A DNA stretch of 64,000 nt from Chitinophagaceae bacterium (GTDB lineage: Bacteria; Bacteroidota; Bacteroidia; Chitinophagales; Chitinophagaceae), in NCBI GenBank assembly GCA_016787135.1, contig JAEUVK010000118.1, positions 1-64,000 of the forward strand, in the 5' to 3' direction. The translations under genes were made by a program, and so were the position numbers. Every line of letters starts with the position of its first letter. The first letter of the stretch is position 1. This document shows positions 25,651-34,929 of the stretch, in pieces. The notes beneath the pieces were generated by a model. It was not told the origin of the DNA and ran no database searches. It saw only the letters and a program-made list of their open reading frames with translations.

Positions 25651-27303
25651 ATGCTACCTATTATCGAATGTGTTCCCAATTTCAGCGAAGGGAATGACCT
25701 TAACATTATCAAACAGATCACAGATCAAATTGAATCAGTAGAAGGAGTGAGGTTGCTCAACGTAGATCCCGGCAAAGCGACCAGCCGTACCGTAGTGACG
25801 TTAGTTGGTCATCCTGAAGCGGTGGTCAATGCCGCATTCCTTGCCATCAAAAAAGCCGGTGAACTGATTGATATGAGCAAACACAAAGGCGAGCATCCCC
25901 GCATGGGGGCTACAGATGTATGTCCGCTGATACCTATCGCTAATATCACGATGGAAGAAACGGCGAAGTATGCACAGGCTTTGGCAAAAAGAGTGGGAGA
26001 GGAACTAGCCATACCCGTGTATCTCTATGAAGCAGCACAACCGGATAAGAACCGCAGCAATCTTTCTGTGATTCGTGCAGGAGAGTATGAAGGATTTTTT
26101 AAAAAGATCAAAGAACCGCAATGGAAACCTGATTTTGGCCCCGCAGAGTTTGATGTAAAAAGAGGAGGAACGGTGATCGGGGCAAGAGATTTTCTCGTAG
26201 CATACAATGTCAATCTCAATACCACCTCCACCCGCCGTGCCAATGCAATTGCCTTTGATGTAAGGGAGGCAGGAAGAAATGTAGTGGAGAATGGTGTAAA
26301 GGTCAACAAGCCCGGCAGTCTGAAGTGTGTAAAAGCCATAGGATGGTATATCGAAGAATACGGTATCGCACAGATCAGTATCAACCTGACCAATATCCAT
26401 ATCACGCCGGTGCATATTGCTTTTGATGAAGTGTGTAGGAAAGCAGAAGTGAGGGGCGTTCGTGTTACCGGCAGTGAAGTCGTGGGATTGCTTCCGTTAA
26501 AAGCGCTGACCGATGCGGGCAAATATTTTTTGCGCAAGCAGCAACGCTCAACCGGTGTATCAGAGAAAGAACTGATCAGGATCGCGGTAAAGTCCATGGG
26601 ACTGGATGAACTAGGCCCTTTCAATCCGGAAGAACGCATCATCGAATATATGCTGAAGGATAAAGCGGACAGCAAATTAGTGAGCATGACACTGACCGAT
26701 TTTGCCCATGAAACAGCGAGTGAAAGCCCGGCTCCGGGCGGCGGTTCTATTGCAGCGTATGTGGGTTCATTAGGCGCTGCACTGGCCACGATGGTGGCAA
26801 ATCTTTCATCACATAAGAAAGGATGGGATGAAAGATGGGAAGAATTCAGCGATTGGGCGGAAAAAGGAGAACAGTATAAAACAGAACTGCTGCAACTGGT
26901 GGACCAGGATACGAAAGCCTTTAACCGCATCATGACTGCTTTTGGATTACCGAGATCAACGGAAGAAGAAAAAACTATCCGTTCAAAAACTATACAGGAT
27001 GCTACAAGGTTTGCTATTGAAATCCCTTTTAAAGTGATGCAGGCCGCTTATGGCAGTATGGAAGTAATAAAGGAAATGGCGGAAACCGGTAACCCCAACT
27101 CTGTATCAGATGCCGGTGTCGGCGCTTTATGTGCAAGGAGTGCGGTGATGGGCGCCTTTATGAATGTCCGCATCAATGCGGCGGGGTATGATGATAAAAA
27201 ATACGTGGAGGAGATCGTAGCAAAAGGAAGGGAGATAGAGAACAGTACTATAGCGCTGGAAAAGCAAATACTGAACACAGTGAACGATAAAATTGGAATA
27301 TAA
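25651..27303 (+). CDS. ftcD: Fused glutamate formimidoyltransferase / formimidoyltetrahydrofolate cyclodeaminase
   Basis: 550 residues from ATG at 25651 (MLPIIECVPNFSEGNDLNII). Residues 1-330 form the formiminotransferase domain (ECVPNFSEG start, HKGEHPRMGATDVCPLIP, VTGSEVVGLLP), moving the formimino group from formiminoglutamate to tetrahydrofolate. Residues 345-550 are the cyclodeaminase (SESPAPGGGSIAAYVGSLGAALATMVANL), which releases ammonia to give 5,10-methenyl-THF. Such a fusion is typical of animals and some Bacteroidota. It provides a THF-dependent route for the product of HutI, while HutG downstream provides the hydrolytic route. The gene stops 10 bases before the ATG of the alpha/beta-hydrolase gene. 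Confidence 0.95.
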   Translation: MLPIIECVPNFSEGNDLNIIKQITDQIESVEGVRLLNVDPGKATSRTVVTLVGHPEAVVNAAFLAIKKAGELIDMSKHKGEHPRMGATDVCPLIPIANITMEETAKYAQALAKRVGEELAIPVYLYEAAQPDKNRSNLSVIRAGEYEGFFKKIKEPQWKPDFGPAEFDVKRGGTVIGARDFLVAYNVNLNTTSTRRANAIAFDVREAGRNVVENGVKVNKPGSLKCVKAIGWYIEEYGIAQISINLTNIHITPVHIAFDEVCRKAEVRGVRVTGSEVVGLLPLKALTDAGKYFLRKQQRSTGVSEKELIRIAVKSMGLDELGPFNPEERIIEYMLKDKADSKLVSMTLTDFAHETASESPAPGGGSIAAYVGSLGAALATMVANLSSHKKGWDERWEEFSDWAEKGEQYKTELLQLVDQDTKAFNRIMTAFGLPRSTEEEKTIRSKTIQDATRFAIEIPFKVMQAAYGSMEVIKEMAETGNPNSVSDAGVGALCARSAVMGAFMNVRINAAGYDDKKYVEEIVAKGREIENSTIALEKQILNTVNDKIGI

Positions 27304-27313
27304 TCATCAGCTA

Positions 27314-28168
27314 ATGGTACGGATGAAAAGGACCGGTGTGATCGTTCTTGCTGTTATCTTACTATCTCTGTTCCTTTGCAGATGTGTGATCGTTAAAATG
27401 CGCTGGAGTGACAGCAAAGCTCATCGTGTTTTCAAAAGCAAGCAGGTTCCCCTGGATATATGGGATACCGTAATTGACAACCGGCATATTCATTATGCGG
27501 TTAGCGGCCCTGATACATTACCCACATTGGTGTTTGTGCATGGTTCTCCCGGCAGTTGGTTCCATTACATGATGTTCATGTGGGATGATAGCCTGAGAAA
27601 GAAATTTCGCATCATCAGTTTTGACCGCCCGGGTTTTGGCTACAGCGATTATGGCAAGGCGGCCCATCTCCAGGATCAATGCGAACTGATCTTACCTGTT
27701 TTGAAAAGACTAAAGACAGATCGGCCCATGTTTTTATGCGGCCATTCTTATGGCGGACCGGTGGTAGCGAAGTTAGCGGCCGATGCCCCTGACCTTTTCA
27801 AAAAGATCATCATTACGGCTGGTTCACTGGACCCCGGATTGGAAAAGAAAGAGACATGGCGGCATGTAATGGATAAAAAACCTTTATTCTGGTTCCTGCC
27901 GGGCGCCTTTCAGCCATCTAATACAGAATTGTTATACCTGAAAGAAGACCTGAAACCCCTGACCAAAGACCTGGATAAAATAACTACGCAGGTGATCTTT
28001 GTTCATGGAGATAAAGATACCTGGGTACCCATCGAAAATGTGGCCTACGGAAAGAAGATGATGGTGAATGCTTCCGGTATCCGTATCGATACGATCAAAG
28101 GAGCCGGCCACCAGATACCTTGGAAGAACCAGGAGGATTTTAAAAAGATACTCCTGGCGCTGGAATAA
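27314..28168 (+). CDS. Alpha/beta-fold hydrolase, membrane-anchored or secreted
   Basis: 284 residues from ATG at 27314 (a second ATG at 27323 is equally possible). N-terminal hydrophobic anchor TGVIVLAVILLSLFLCRCVIV, then the alpha/beta-hydrolase fold: oxyanion-hole HGSPGSW, nucleophile GHSYGG, acid Asp in HGDKDTWVP, and His in GAGHQIPW. The substrate is unknown (esterase, lipase, epoxide hydrolase and others share this fold). It lies 10 bases after ftcD and 41 bases before hutG on the same strand, so it shares their transcript; whether it acts in histidine breakdown is unproven. Confidence 0.9.
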   Translation: MVRMKRTGVIVLAVILLSLFLCRCVIVKMRWSDSKAHRVFKSKQVPLDIWDTVIDNRHIHYAVSGPDTLPTLVFVHGSPGSWFHYMMFMWDDSLRKKFRIISFDRPGFGYSDYGKAAHLQDQCELILPVLKRLKTDRPMFLCGHSYGGPVVAKLAADAPDLFKKIIITAGSLDPGLEKKETWRHVMDKKPLFWFLPGAFQPSNTELLYLKEDLKPLTKDLDKITTQVIFVHGDKDTWVPIENVAYGKKMMVNASGIRIDTIKGAGHQIPWKNQEDFKKILLALE

Positions 28169-28209
28169 AAATATTTCCCATAGCTTTAAAGAACCAATAA
28201 AACCGGGCA

Positions 28210-29310
28210 ATGGAAAATACAGCAACAAAAGGGCAGCCAGCAGAGCCTAAGACAGGCAGTAAACGCCGCCTGAAGATCTATACCAAACAGGATGTTCTTT
28301 CCCTGACAAAGATCCGCCGTTTCGAGACCAAGCTTGGAGAAAGACTACAGGTGATCCATGATGCAGGGGATATTGAAAGGTCACTGGCTGCTTCCACGGC
28401 AAAATATGTGGTGTTCGGCATCCCGGAAGACCTTGGTGCAAAGGGAAATTATGGTATCGGTGGTACGGATACTTTGTGGATACCTTTTCTGCAGAGTTTT
28501 TTGAACATACAAAGCAATGACTTTCTCGATGGCGAGGAGATATTGCTCTTCGGTCATTTTGATTTCGGCGATATTCAATATCTCATAGATACCACGGCGA
28601 AGAATGAAGAAGAACGAATAGAAGCATATCGCCATGCCGTCAACACCATTGATGAGGAGGTAGAACACCTGGTGAAACAGATAACAGAAGCAAAGAAGAT
28701 ACCCATCGTTATCGGTGGCGGCCACAACAATACTTACCCGCTGATCAAAGGCGCAGCGAAAGGATGGCATAAGGCCGGTGTGATACCACTGGCACAGATC
28801 AATTGTATCAACCTGGATGCCCATGCCGATTACCGTCCGATGGAAGGAAGACATAGCGGGAATGCGTTCCGCTATGCAGAAGAAGATGGCTATTTGCAGA
28901 AATACTGTATCGTGGGGTTACATGAGAATTACATTCCGCAAAATATCTGGATAGATATTGTCAACAATCCTTTTATCGACTGTATTACCTTCGAGGACAT
29001 ATTTGTGCATGAAAAAAGATCTTTTACACAGGCTGTTGCTCATGCGACGGGTTTCACAGAAGATACTTTAACGGGCATAGATATTGACCTCGATGGGATC
29101 CAGAATACACTCAGTAGTGCGATGACGCCTGTAGGCTTTTCCCCGGTGCATGCCCGGCAATATGTTTCGTTTGCGGCAGCGGATGCCAAACCGGCTTACC
29201 TCCATATCTGTGAAGGAGCAACAAGATTAGCAGATGGCAGAACAGATGCCACCAGCGGCAAACTGATCAGTTACCTGGTAAGTGATTTTGTAAAAGGGAA
29301 GAATGCCTGA
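28210..29310 (+). CDS. hutG: Formimidoylglutamase (arginase/ureohydrolase family)
   Basis: 366 residues. Binuclear Mn-binding ureohydrolase motifs are all present: IGGGHNNTYPL, NLDAHADYRP and GIDIDLDGI. Relatives in Bacteroidota near hut genes hydrolyse formiminoglutamate to glutamate and formamide. Because ftcD encodes a second way to use formiminoglutamate, the assignment to HutG rather than another ureohydrolase rests on this neighbourhood and is moderately sure. The stop meets the stop of the convergent TPR gene with no gap. Confidence 0.82.
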   Translation: MENTATKGQPAEPKTGSKRRLKIYTKQDVLSLTKIRRFETKLGERLQVIHDAGDIERSLAASTAKYVVFGIPEDLGAKGNYGIGGTDTLWIPFLQSFLNIQSNDFLDGEEILLFGHFDFGDIQYLIDTTAKNEEERIEAYRHAVNTIDEEVEHLVKQITEAKKIPIVIGGGHNNTYPLIKGAAKGWHKAGVIPLAQINCINLDAHADYRPMEGRHSGNAFRYAEEDGYLQKYCIVGLHENYIPQNIWIDIVNNPFIDCITFEDIFVHEKRSFTQAVAHATGFTEDTLTGIDIDLDGIQNTLSSAMTPVGFSPVHARQYVSFAAADAKPAYLHICEGATRLADGRTDATSGKLISYLVSDFVKGKNA

Positions 29311-31053
29311 TCAGAGAACGGAACTGCTGATCCTGATATCTGATTTACCGAAAGCTTTCTTAAATCTTGTCATTACTTTATCTGCTTCGGTCTTTTTCTT
29401 TTGCCCGTTAAGACTTTGGTATAATCCATACAGGGCCCATCCGTTCTCATTGTTATTCTTCAGGTCATTTAAAAAGACATCTTCTGCTTCTTTGTAGTTA
29501 CCTGCCTTCAGCAAAGCGTTACCAAGATAATGTTTGGGATTCAGTATCCAGTCACGGGGTTCATTATACACCATATTCTGTTCTATGGAATCTGCCATTT
29601 TGAAATGACGGATAGCGCCATCATATAGTTTACGTTGCTCATGGATCACTCCCAGTAGTAGCTGTTCGGCTACCATAGCCCCTTCAATGGCTGCAGAAAA
29701 AGGGGAAAGTGGTATATTCAGCGAACTATCTTTCATGAATTCCCGCATCAGGTCAAGCTCTTTTGATGCCTCCGTCATATTCTTTTGATGAGCGTATGCC
29801 ATGCCTTTTGAAAAGTGGTAAAGGACATTGCCATAGGTCATGGATGCATCTGGCTTCGGACGACTTAATATCTCATTCCACCTGCCGAAGCGGATATCAA
29901 CCAGTACCGGTGTTGAATAAATGTATTGTACATAATTCCCCAATGCACCGGGTATGCCTAAATAATCCTTTGGGATACTTTCAACTGTTTCTTTAGCTGA
30001 CCTGACTGAATAAGCCCACATGCCTCCAAGCATGGCATTGTTGGTTTGCATGTGCAGGTTGTGGATGATATACAGGAAGTCAGCGCCGGTAACAGGGGCA
30101 TAAAGCGGGATCGTTTTTTTATAACTGTTCACGGCATCTTCATTGACCGAAACTCCCTTATCATAATAACCGGTACGCAAATAAATATGCGATGGCATGT
30201 GAACAGTATGAGACAGGCCCGGTGTCAGTTTGCCTAAGCGATCGGCACTGGGTAATGCTTTGTCGGCGTAAGGGGATGGCTCCATCACATGGATGTAATA
30301 ATGATTGGCGCCGGGATGTCCGGGTGTTTTGGCCAGCAGCTTTTCCAGTACATCACGTATCAACGGGGTCCAGGGTTTGGGTGTGCCGTCAATTTTCCAG
30401 AGATCCCACGGATGTTGCAGCATGAGTGCATCAGCGTATAAAGCCGCCACATCTGCATCATCGGGGAACTGATCATATGCTTCTTTCATCAGGTCAACGT
30501 ACACCTGGTTCAGTTTTACCCTGCTTTCCGTAGAGTCAGCTGAGTACCGGGAACGTTGTGCCCTTATCAGCATCGTTTCCTTTTCTGTGCAGGTATTGCA
30601 ATATTCAATAGCTTTTCCTGCTGCTGCTAATGCATCCGGTGATGCGGCATATCCAAGATCATTGATATTAGGGCCATAAGCAAGGGCCTGCGCCCAATAT
30701 ACCATGCCGCTATTTGGATCGAACCGGGCCGCTTTTTTAAATGAGGCCATCGCCTCAATAATGTGAAAGCTGTAATACATATTAATGCCCTGGTTAAAAT
30801 AGAACTGGGCGCTGTCATTGTTTGTAGTGATCTTCCATAAATAACTTCCGGCTCCGGGAATGGGAGGGATGTCCACCTCTTCGATCCAGTCTTTGAGTAA
30901 TTCCCAGTCAGGACTGCAGCGTAACAGGTTTTTATTCTTGTAATCGGCTATGTTAAAGGTTCTGTAAGGGGGCTTGATATTCTGTTTGATACGAAAAGCG
31001 AATGAGGCTGCCAGGAATGCAAGACCAGCCAGCAAAAGAAGTTTTGGTTTCAT
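29311..31053 (-). CDS. Secreted tetratricopeptide-repeat protein
   Basis: 580 residues from ATG at 31053 (MKPKLLLLAGLAFLAASFAF signal peptide); the frame is open 33 codons further but would place charged residues before the signal. TPR-like helix pairs occur at 85-120 (AQFYFNQGINMYYSFHIIEAMASFKKAARFDP), at 140-220 and near the C-terminus (NALLKAGNYKEAEDVFLNDLKN). A conserved middle contains HYYIHVMEPSPYADKALPSADRL and GLSHTVHMPSHIYLRTGYYDKGV, typical of a Bacteroidota TPR family often annotated only as 'tetratricopeptide repeat protein'. Periplasmic; function unknown, perhaps protein-protein binding. Confidence 0.85.
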   Translation of the reverse strand: MKPKLLLLAGLAFLAASFAFRIKQNIKPPYRTFNIADYKNKNLLRCSPDWELLKDWIEEVDIPPIPGAGSYLWKITTNNDSAQFYFNQGINMYYSFHIIEAMASFKKAARFDPNSGMVYWAQALAYGPNINDLGYAASPDALAAAGKAIEYCNTCTEKETMLIRAQRSRYSADSTESRVKLNQVYVDLMKEAYDQFPDDADVAALYADALMLQHPWDLWKIDGTPKPWTPLIRDVLEKLLAKTPGHPGANHYYIHVMEPSPYADKALPSADRLGKLTPGLSHTVHMPSHIYLRTGYYDKGVSVNEDAVNSYKKTIPLYAPVTGADFLYIIHNLHMQTNNAMLGGMWAYSVRSAKETVESIPKDYLGIPGALGNYVQYIYSTPVLVDIRFGRWNEILSRPKPDASMTYGNVLYHFSKGMAYAHQKNMTEASKELDLMREFMKDSSLNIPLSPFSAAIEGAMVAEQLLLGVIHEQRKLYDGAIRHFKMADSIEQNMVYNEPRDWILNPKHYLGNALLKAGNYKEAEDVFLNDLKNNNENGWALYGLYQSLNGQKKKTEADKVMTRFKKAFGKSDIRISSSVL

Positions 31054-31111
31054 GGTCTTTGATTGATGAATGCAAAAGGTACGAAGATTTGAAAGCAGCC
31101 AAAGAAAAAAA

Positions 31112-33142
31112 TTATGAACCCTGTCCTGATTCCAGTTCCATGATCTTTTCAAATACCTTTTCGTATTCGTTGTTCAGGCGGGTCAGTTCATCTGCGGCTT
31201 TTTTATAAGCAGTTTCTGCCTGCAGGAATTTTGTTTTGTCTGAATACGTGGCCGGATCCGCCAGCGATGCTTCCAGTTCAGCTTTTTGTTTATTCAGCGC
31301 TGCGATCTTTTCTTCTAATTGCTGAAATGCCCTTTGTTGCTTCTGAAGTTCTTTTTTTGCCTCTTTATTAATGGGTGAGGCACCATGGGGCCTGAGGTTT
31401 GATGGCTGAAGATCCGGTTCAGCAACGGTCGCCTGCTCTTTTTGTTTAGCTGTATCACCTGACTCCTTTGACTTATTTGACTCATTTGCCCTTTCTGACT
31501 TCTGACCTCTATCTTCTGACTTCTTTCTCTCTGCTTCCTGTTTTGCCATCCGTTCTTTCCATGCCACCCATTCTTCATAGCCTCCCTTGAATTCCTTTAT
31601 CTGCTGATCTACGATCTCCCAGATCTTATTGGCCGTTTTGGCAACAAAGTAACGGTCATGGCTGACGAGAATGATGCTGCCTTCATATTTGTTCAATGAA
31701 TCGATCAGCAGGTCGCAGCTATGCATATCGAGGTGGTTGGTCGGCTCGTCCAGCATCAGGAAATTGGCTTTGCTGACGATCACTTTGGCCAGTGCTACTC
31801 TTGCTTTTTCACCTCCGCTTAATATTTTGATCTTTTTATCCGCATCATCGCCGCTGAATAAAAAGCAACCAAGTAATCCGCGTAGTTCCAGTTCTGTCAT
31901 CTGGCTGCCGCATTCTTTCATCTCATCGAGAATGGTATTGTTGACATTCAGTGCTTCCAGCTGGTGCTGCGCATAAAAGCTTTCTTCTACATTATGTCCC
32001 CATCTTCTTTCGCCGGCAAAACTTTCTGTCCCTGCAATGATGCGCAGCAGTGTAGATTTCCCTTTTCCGTTGGCGCCGATCAATGCTATTTTATCACCAC
32101 GGTCTATCTCGATAGAGGAATTTTTAATGATGACATTATCGCCAAACGATTTGGCAACGTCTTTCAATTCCACCAGTACCTTGCCCGGCGTTTTATCTAC
32201 CCTGAAGTTGATCTTTATATTCGGTCTTTCTATCTCTGCTTCTTCAATGCGTTCGAGTTTGTCTAATTTTTTGATCAGGCTTTGTGCCATCGCTGCTTTG
32301 CTGGCTTTGGCCCTGAACCTTTCGATCAGTCTTTCATTCTGGCGGATATAGTCCTGCTGGTTTTCATAAGCCTTCTGCTGCATCTCGATGCGGATGGCTT
32401 TTTCTTTTTCGTAATAATCATAATTGCCGGTATAGATATGCAGTTGCTGCTGGTACAGCTCGACGATCTTTGTCACCATCCGGTTCAGGAAATATTTGTC
32501 ATGGCTCACAATCACCACCGATCCCTGGTAATGCTGTAAATATTTTTCCAGCCATTCGATAGAAGGAAGATCAAGGTGATTGGTCGGTTCATCCAGTAAC
32601 AACAGATCAGGCTGCTGCAGGATCATCTTTGCCAGCAACACTCTCATTCGCCATCCACCGCTGAATTCTTTATAAGGCCGGCCGAGATCCTCATTGGCAA
32701 AACCTAGTCCCTGCAATACCTCTTCCGTCCGGTGATGAATATTGTATCCGCCCAATGTTTCCAGTTCATGGAGGCGGTCCGTATATTCATGCAATGTCTT
32801 CTCATCGCCTGTTCTCTCCAGTTCCTTGCCTATCTCTTCAATTTCCTTTTCCAATTGTAAAACCCTTTCGAATGCGCCTAACGCAACCTGTAAGATGGAA
32901 TCGTTGGTATCGAAACTCAGCAGGTCCTGGTGAAGATACCCGATGGAAGTGCTGCGGCTTCTTTCCACGGTACCCGCTGAAGGCAGGTATTCGCCTACCA
33001 ATAATTTCAGAAGGGTGGATTTACCGGTTCCATTATAACCAATAAGGCCGATTCGTTCTCCCGGCTGTATATGCCAGGTGGCTTCTTCCACAATTGCCCT
33101 TGCGCCAAATTCAAATGTTACGTTTTGTAATCCTGCCAGCAT
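31112..33142 (-). CDS. ABC-F family ATPase (ribosome-associated)
   Basis: 676 residues with two ABC ATPase domains and no transmembrane part. Walker A loops are GYNGTGKST (Lys41) and GANGKGKST; signatures are FSGGWRMRV and LSGGEKARV; Walker B stretches are LLLLDEPTNHLD and FLMLDEPTNHLD. A positively charged linker (about 245-310) joins the domains, as in EttA/Uup-type proteins that work on the ribosome E site. The C-terminal part after residue 525 holds a low-complexity Ser/Lys/Glu-rich stretch, then a coiled coil (620-670). That stretch is encoded by tandem microrepeats. On the minus strand the -7 motif TATTTTTG (33166-33173) lies 24 bases before the ATG. Confidence 0.93.
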   Translation of the reverse strand: MLAGLQNVTFEFGARAIVEEATWHIQPGERIGLIGYNGTGKSTLLKLLVGEYLPSAGTVERSRSTSIGYLHQDLLSFDTNDSILQVALGAFERVLQLEKEIEEIGKELERTGDEKTLHEYTDRLHELETLGGYNIHHRTEEVLQGLGFANEDLGRPYKEFSGGWRMRVLLAKMILQQPDLLLLDEPTNHLDLPSIEWLEKYLQHYQGSVVIVSHDKYFLNRMVTKIVELYQQQLHIYTGNYDYYEKEKAIRIEMQQKAYENQQDYIRQNERLIERFRAKASKAAMAQSLIKKLDKLERIEEAEIERPNIKINFRVDKTPGKVLVELKDVAKSFGDNVIIKNSSIEIDRGDKIALIGANGKGKSTLLRIIAGTESFAGERRWGHNVEESFYAQHQLEALNVNNTILDEMKECGSQMTELELRGLLGCFLFSGDDADKKIKILSGGEKARVALAKVIVSKANFLMLDEPTNHLDMHSCDLLIDSLNKYEGSIILVSHDRYFVAKTANKIWEIVDQQIKEFKGGYEEWVAWKERMAKQEAERKKSEDRGQKSERANESNKSKESGDTAKQKEQATVAEPDLQPSNLRPHGASPINKEAKKELQKQQRAFQQLEEKIAALNKQKAELEASLADPATYSDKTKFLQAETAYKKAADELTRLNNEYEKVFEKIMELESGQGS
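31455..31535. repeat. In-frame microrepeat tract in the ABC-F gene
   Basis: On the minus strand this reads as GAAGTCAGA-type units followed by three copies of (A/G)AGTCAAA spaced 9-10 bases (AAATGAGTCAAATAAGTCAAAGGAGTCA is split here for length; key words GAGTCA, AAGTCA, GAGTCA). It encodes the Ser/Lys/Glu/Asn-rich linker at about residues 535-562 of the ABC-F protein without disrupting the frame. Confidence 0.6.
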
Positions 33143-33230
33143 TAGATTCTTCTTTTAACAAACTGCAAAAATAATGGATTAGCACTTGCCGGGAATGCCG
33201 ATTATCTTTGCCTGAAATTGTTAAAGCTGC

Positions 33231-33872
33231 ATGAAGAAGATCTTAGCTGTCCTTAGCATTTTGCTATTGTTATTTGTCGGATATATATGGTTCTTTTATT
33301 TCCGTGGCCGAAAAAGCCTTGATAAGGGCCCAAAACCCAAACCTATAGCCGTAAGTAAGCATACCCCTGGCTTTAACAGTTCTGCCGATTCTGTTTTGAA
33401 TGCCTATTATAGTATGACAGAAGCATTCGTGAACTGGGATACAGCGGCTGTAAATAAAAATGCAGCCGTGTTAAAGATGACATTGGATAATCTCCGTGTG
33501 AGTGATCTGCAAAAGGATACAGTGATCTATGAAACATCACTTTTGTTTCTGGAGAATGCCAAAACAGAGACAAATAATATTCTGCAACAGGCGTCTATAG
33601 ATAAAAAAAGAGAAGCGTTGAATAACCTGACGGATAACCTGCGTACGCTTTTTATTACAGTGAAGTACGACCAGGGAAAGATATACTACCAGGAATGCCC
33701 GATGGCATTTAACAATGGACAAACGCCGGGCTATTGGCTGAGCCCTGTCAAGGATGTCAGGAATCCTTATATGGGTATTAAGCACCCGGAGTATAAAGAC
33801 AAAATGCTGGAATGCGGGGGGCCAAAAGATACGATCAACTTTATCCAGGCCGATACCACATCAGCGAAGTAA
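33231..33872 (+). CDS. DUF3347 domain protein
   Basis: 213 residues. N-terminal signal anchor (ILAVLSILLLLFVGYIWFFYF), then the DUF3347 domain at about 55-205: VLNAYYSMTEAFVNWDTAAVNKNA helices and the C-terminal YYQECPMAFNNGQTPGYWLSPVKDVRNPY ... MLECGGPKDTINF. The Cys-Pro-Met-Ala plus late Cys-Gly motif is the family hallmark, and DUF3347 proteins are often encoded near copper-efflux genes or fused to CusB-like adaptors. Here no such partner is next to it. The Cys/Met residues could bind copper in the periplasm. The gene has TATCTTTG at 33203-33210 as a -7 element 20 bases upstream. Confidence 0.85.
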   Translation: MKKILAVLSILLLLFVGYIWFFYFRGRKSLDKGPKPKPIAVSKHTPGFNSSADSVLNAYYSMTEAFVNWDTAAVNKNAAVLKMTLDNLRVSDLQKDTVIYETSLLFLENAKTETNNILQQASIDKKREALNNLTDNLRTLFITVKYDQGKIYYQECPMAFNNGQTPGYWLSPVKDVRNPYMGIKHPEYKDKMLECGGPKDTINFIQADTTSAK

Positions 33873-33901
33873 GTTCAGGAAATGAATGGGAACGGCAGTT
33901 T

Positions 33902-34438
33902 TTACAGTTTACCCATCAACACAACGATTTTCCGGTTATTCATACTCCTGGGCGTTTCAAGCAAAAGGCTTTTATCGCCGATGCCTTCAACGATATACGT
34001 GTAGGTGACTTTTGTGGCAGGGCCATCGCCGAATTTTAAATCTTCATCAACGTAGGATACTCTGAGTTTGATACCGGGACGATCCTCTTCACCTGTTACA
34101 TCATCCACAGCATAAGTCCCCGTGTATGTTTTGTCTTTATAGGTTACAGTTACGGCAGTGTCGTTGCTGAAGTCCAGTTGCAGCGTCCTGGTATCATCAT
34201 CGATACCTTTTTCAAACTTATCGCCGGCTTTTGGCTCCAGCCATTCAATGGTCTTGTCATCTTTGAAAGGGCTATGTGTACCGGCTTTTTCCGTTTTATA
34301 ATTTTTCCCCTTTAATTCATCCTGCACTGCCTTAATAGAAGCAGGTGCTCCAGGCAAAACAACTGTTCCCGGTTTGGAGGAACAGGAATTGAGAATAGCC
34401 AGCATGATTACTATTAAACGTATTGATACCTGTCGCAT
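33902..34438 (-). CDS. Lipoprotein, unknown function
   Basis: 178 residues. Signal peptide with lipobox LNSC (Cys19). The mature part is small, polar and mostly beta-prone (TLQLDFSNDTAVTVTYKDKTYTGTYAVDD), with an Asp/Glu-rich region. No family recognised. Convergent with the DUF3347 gene (29 bases between the stops); its upstream side opens on the pseudogene region. Confidence 0.7.
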   Translation of the reverse strand: MRQVSIRLIVIMLAILNSCSSKPGTVVLPGAPASIKAVQDELKGKNYKTEKAGTHSPFKDDKTIEWLEPKAGDKFEKGIDDDTRTLQLDFSNDTAVTVTYKDKTYTGTYAVDDVTGEEDRPGIKLRVSYVDEDLKFGDGPATKVTYTYIVEGIGDKSLLLETPRSMNNRKIVVLMGKL

Positions 34439-34485
34439 GGTTAAAAAAATAAATAAGTGATCGATTGACTATGTAAAAATCTGGT

Positions 34486-34612
34486 TTGACATACGAATTA
34501 AAAATACCCGGAGCATGGTATTTCCTTTTTTGTGTAGTTATCCTGTCGTTTATCAGTTTCCTGCTATGTGAAAGACTAACATCATTACTTCCCTCCCCAA
34601 AAAATTACACAC
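34486..34612 (+). repeat. Diverged copy of the M28 peptidase upstream region
   Basis: This stretch matches the sequence just upstream of the intact M28 gene (about 35568-35702): shared words include AAATACCCG, CATGGTATTT, TTCCTGC(G)ATATG-type and the junction AAAATTACACACATGAGAAAA. The duplication therefore covers at least 125 bases before the start codon. Confidence 0.75.
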
Positions 34613-34929
34613 ATGAGAAAACCGGTATTCCCTTTTTGTTTCTGTTCTTATTACCATTGTATCCGCCCGGGAGAAAATTGACCTTGAAATAGTGAATAAG
34701 ATCAGGAATGAAGGACTGAGCAATTAGAAGGTGATGAATATTGCCTTTTATCTTACGGATGTCCCGGTCCGTAGCTTACAATTCACCGGGCTATGATGGG
34801 GCTTCTAACTGAACTGGGCTGTCAGTGAATTAAAAAATTGGGATGGGAGAACATTATGCCGGAGCCCTGGGGCGAATTCGGGAAAAGCTGGGATCTGCAG
34901 AAAAGTCATGTGGCCATGACGGCAATTCT
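34613..34929 (+). pseudogene. Decayed 5' copy of the M28 peptidase gene
   Basis: From the ATG at 34613 about 315 bases align closely with the first 105 codons of the intact gene at 35703. Shared stretches include AATAAGATCAGGA, GGTGATGAATAT (versus GGTGATGGACAT), TTTTATCTTAC, and GGCAAAAGCTGGGATCT-type words. The copy is dead: one A is missing in codon 4-5, in-frame stops occur (for example TAG after GAGCAAT) and further indels follow. After base 34929 the similarity ends abruptly. An ancient tandem duplication that was truncated and is decaying is the simplest reading. Confidence 0.88.

Noticed and set aside
26025..26933. Long minus-strand frame opposite ftcD
   Set aside because: Ser/Leu-rich antisense shadow of a well-supported enzyme gene.
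34486..34692. 68-codon frame over the pseudogene start
   Set aside because: It reads through the duplicated upstream region and is only a by-product of the decay of the M28 copy.
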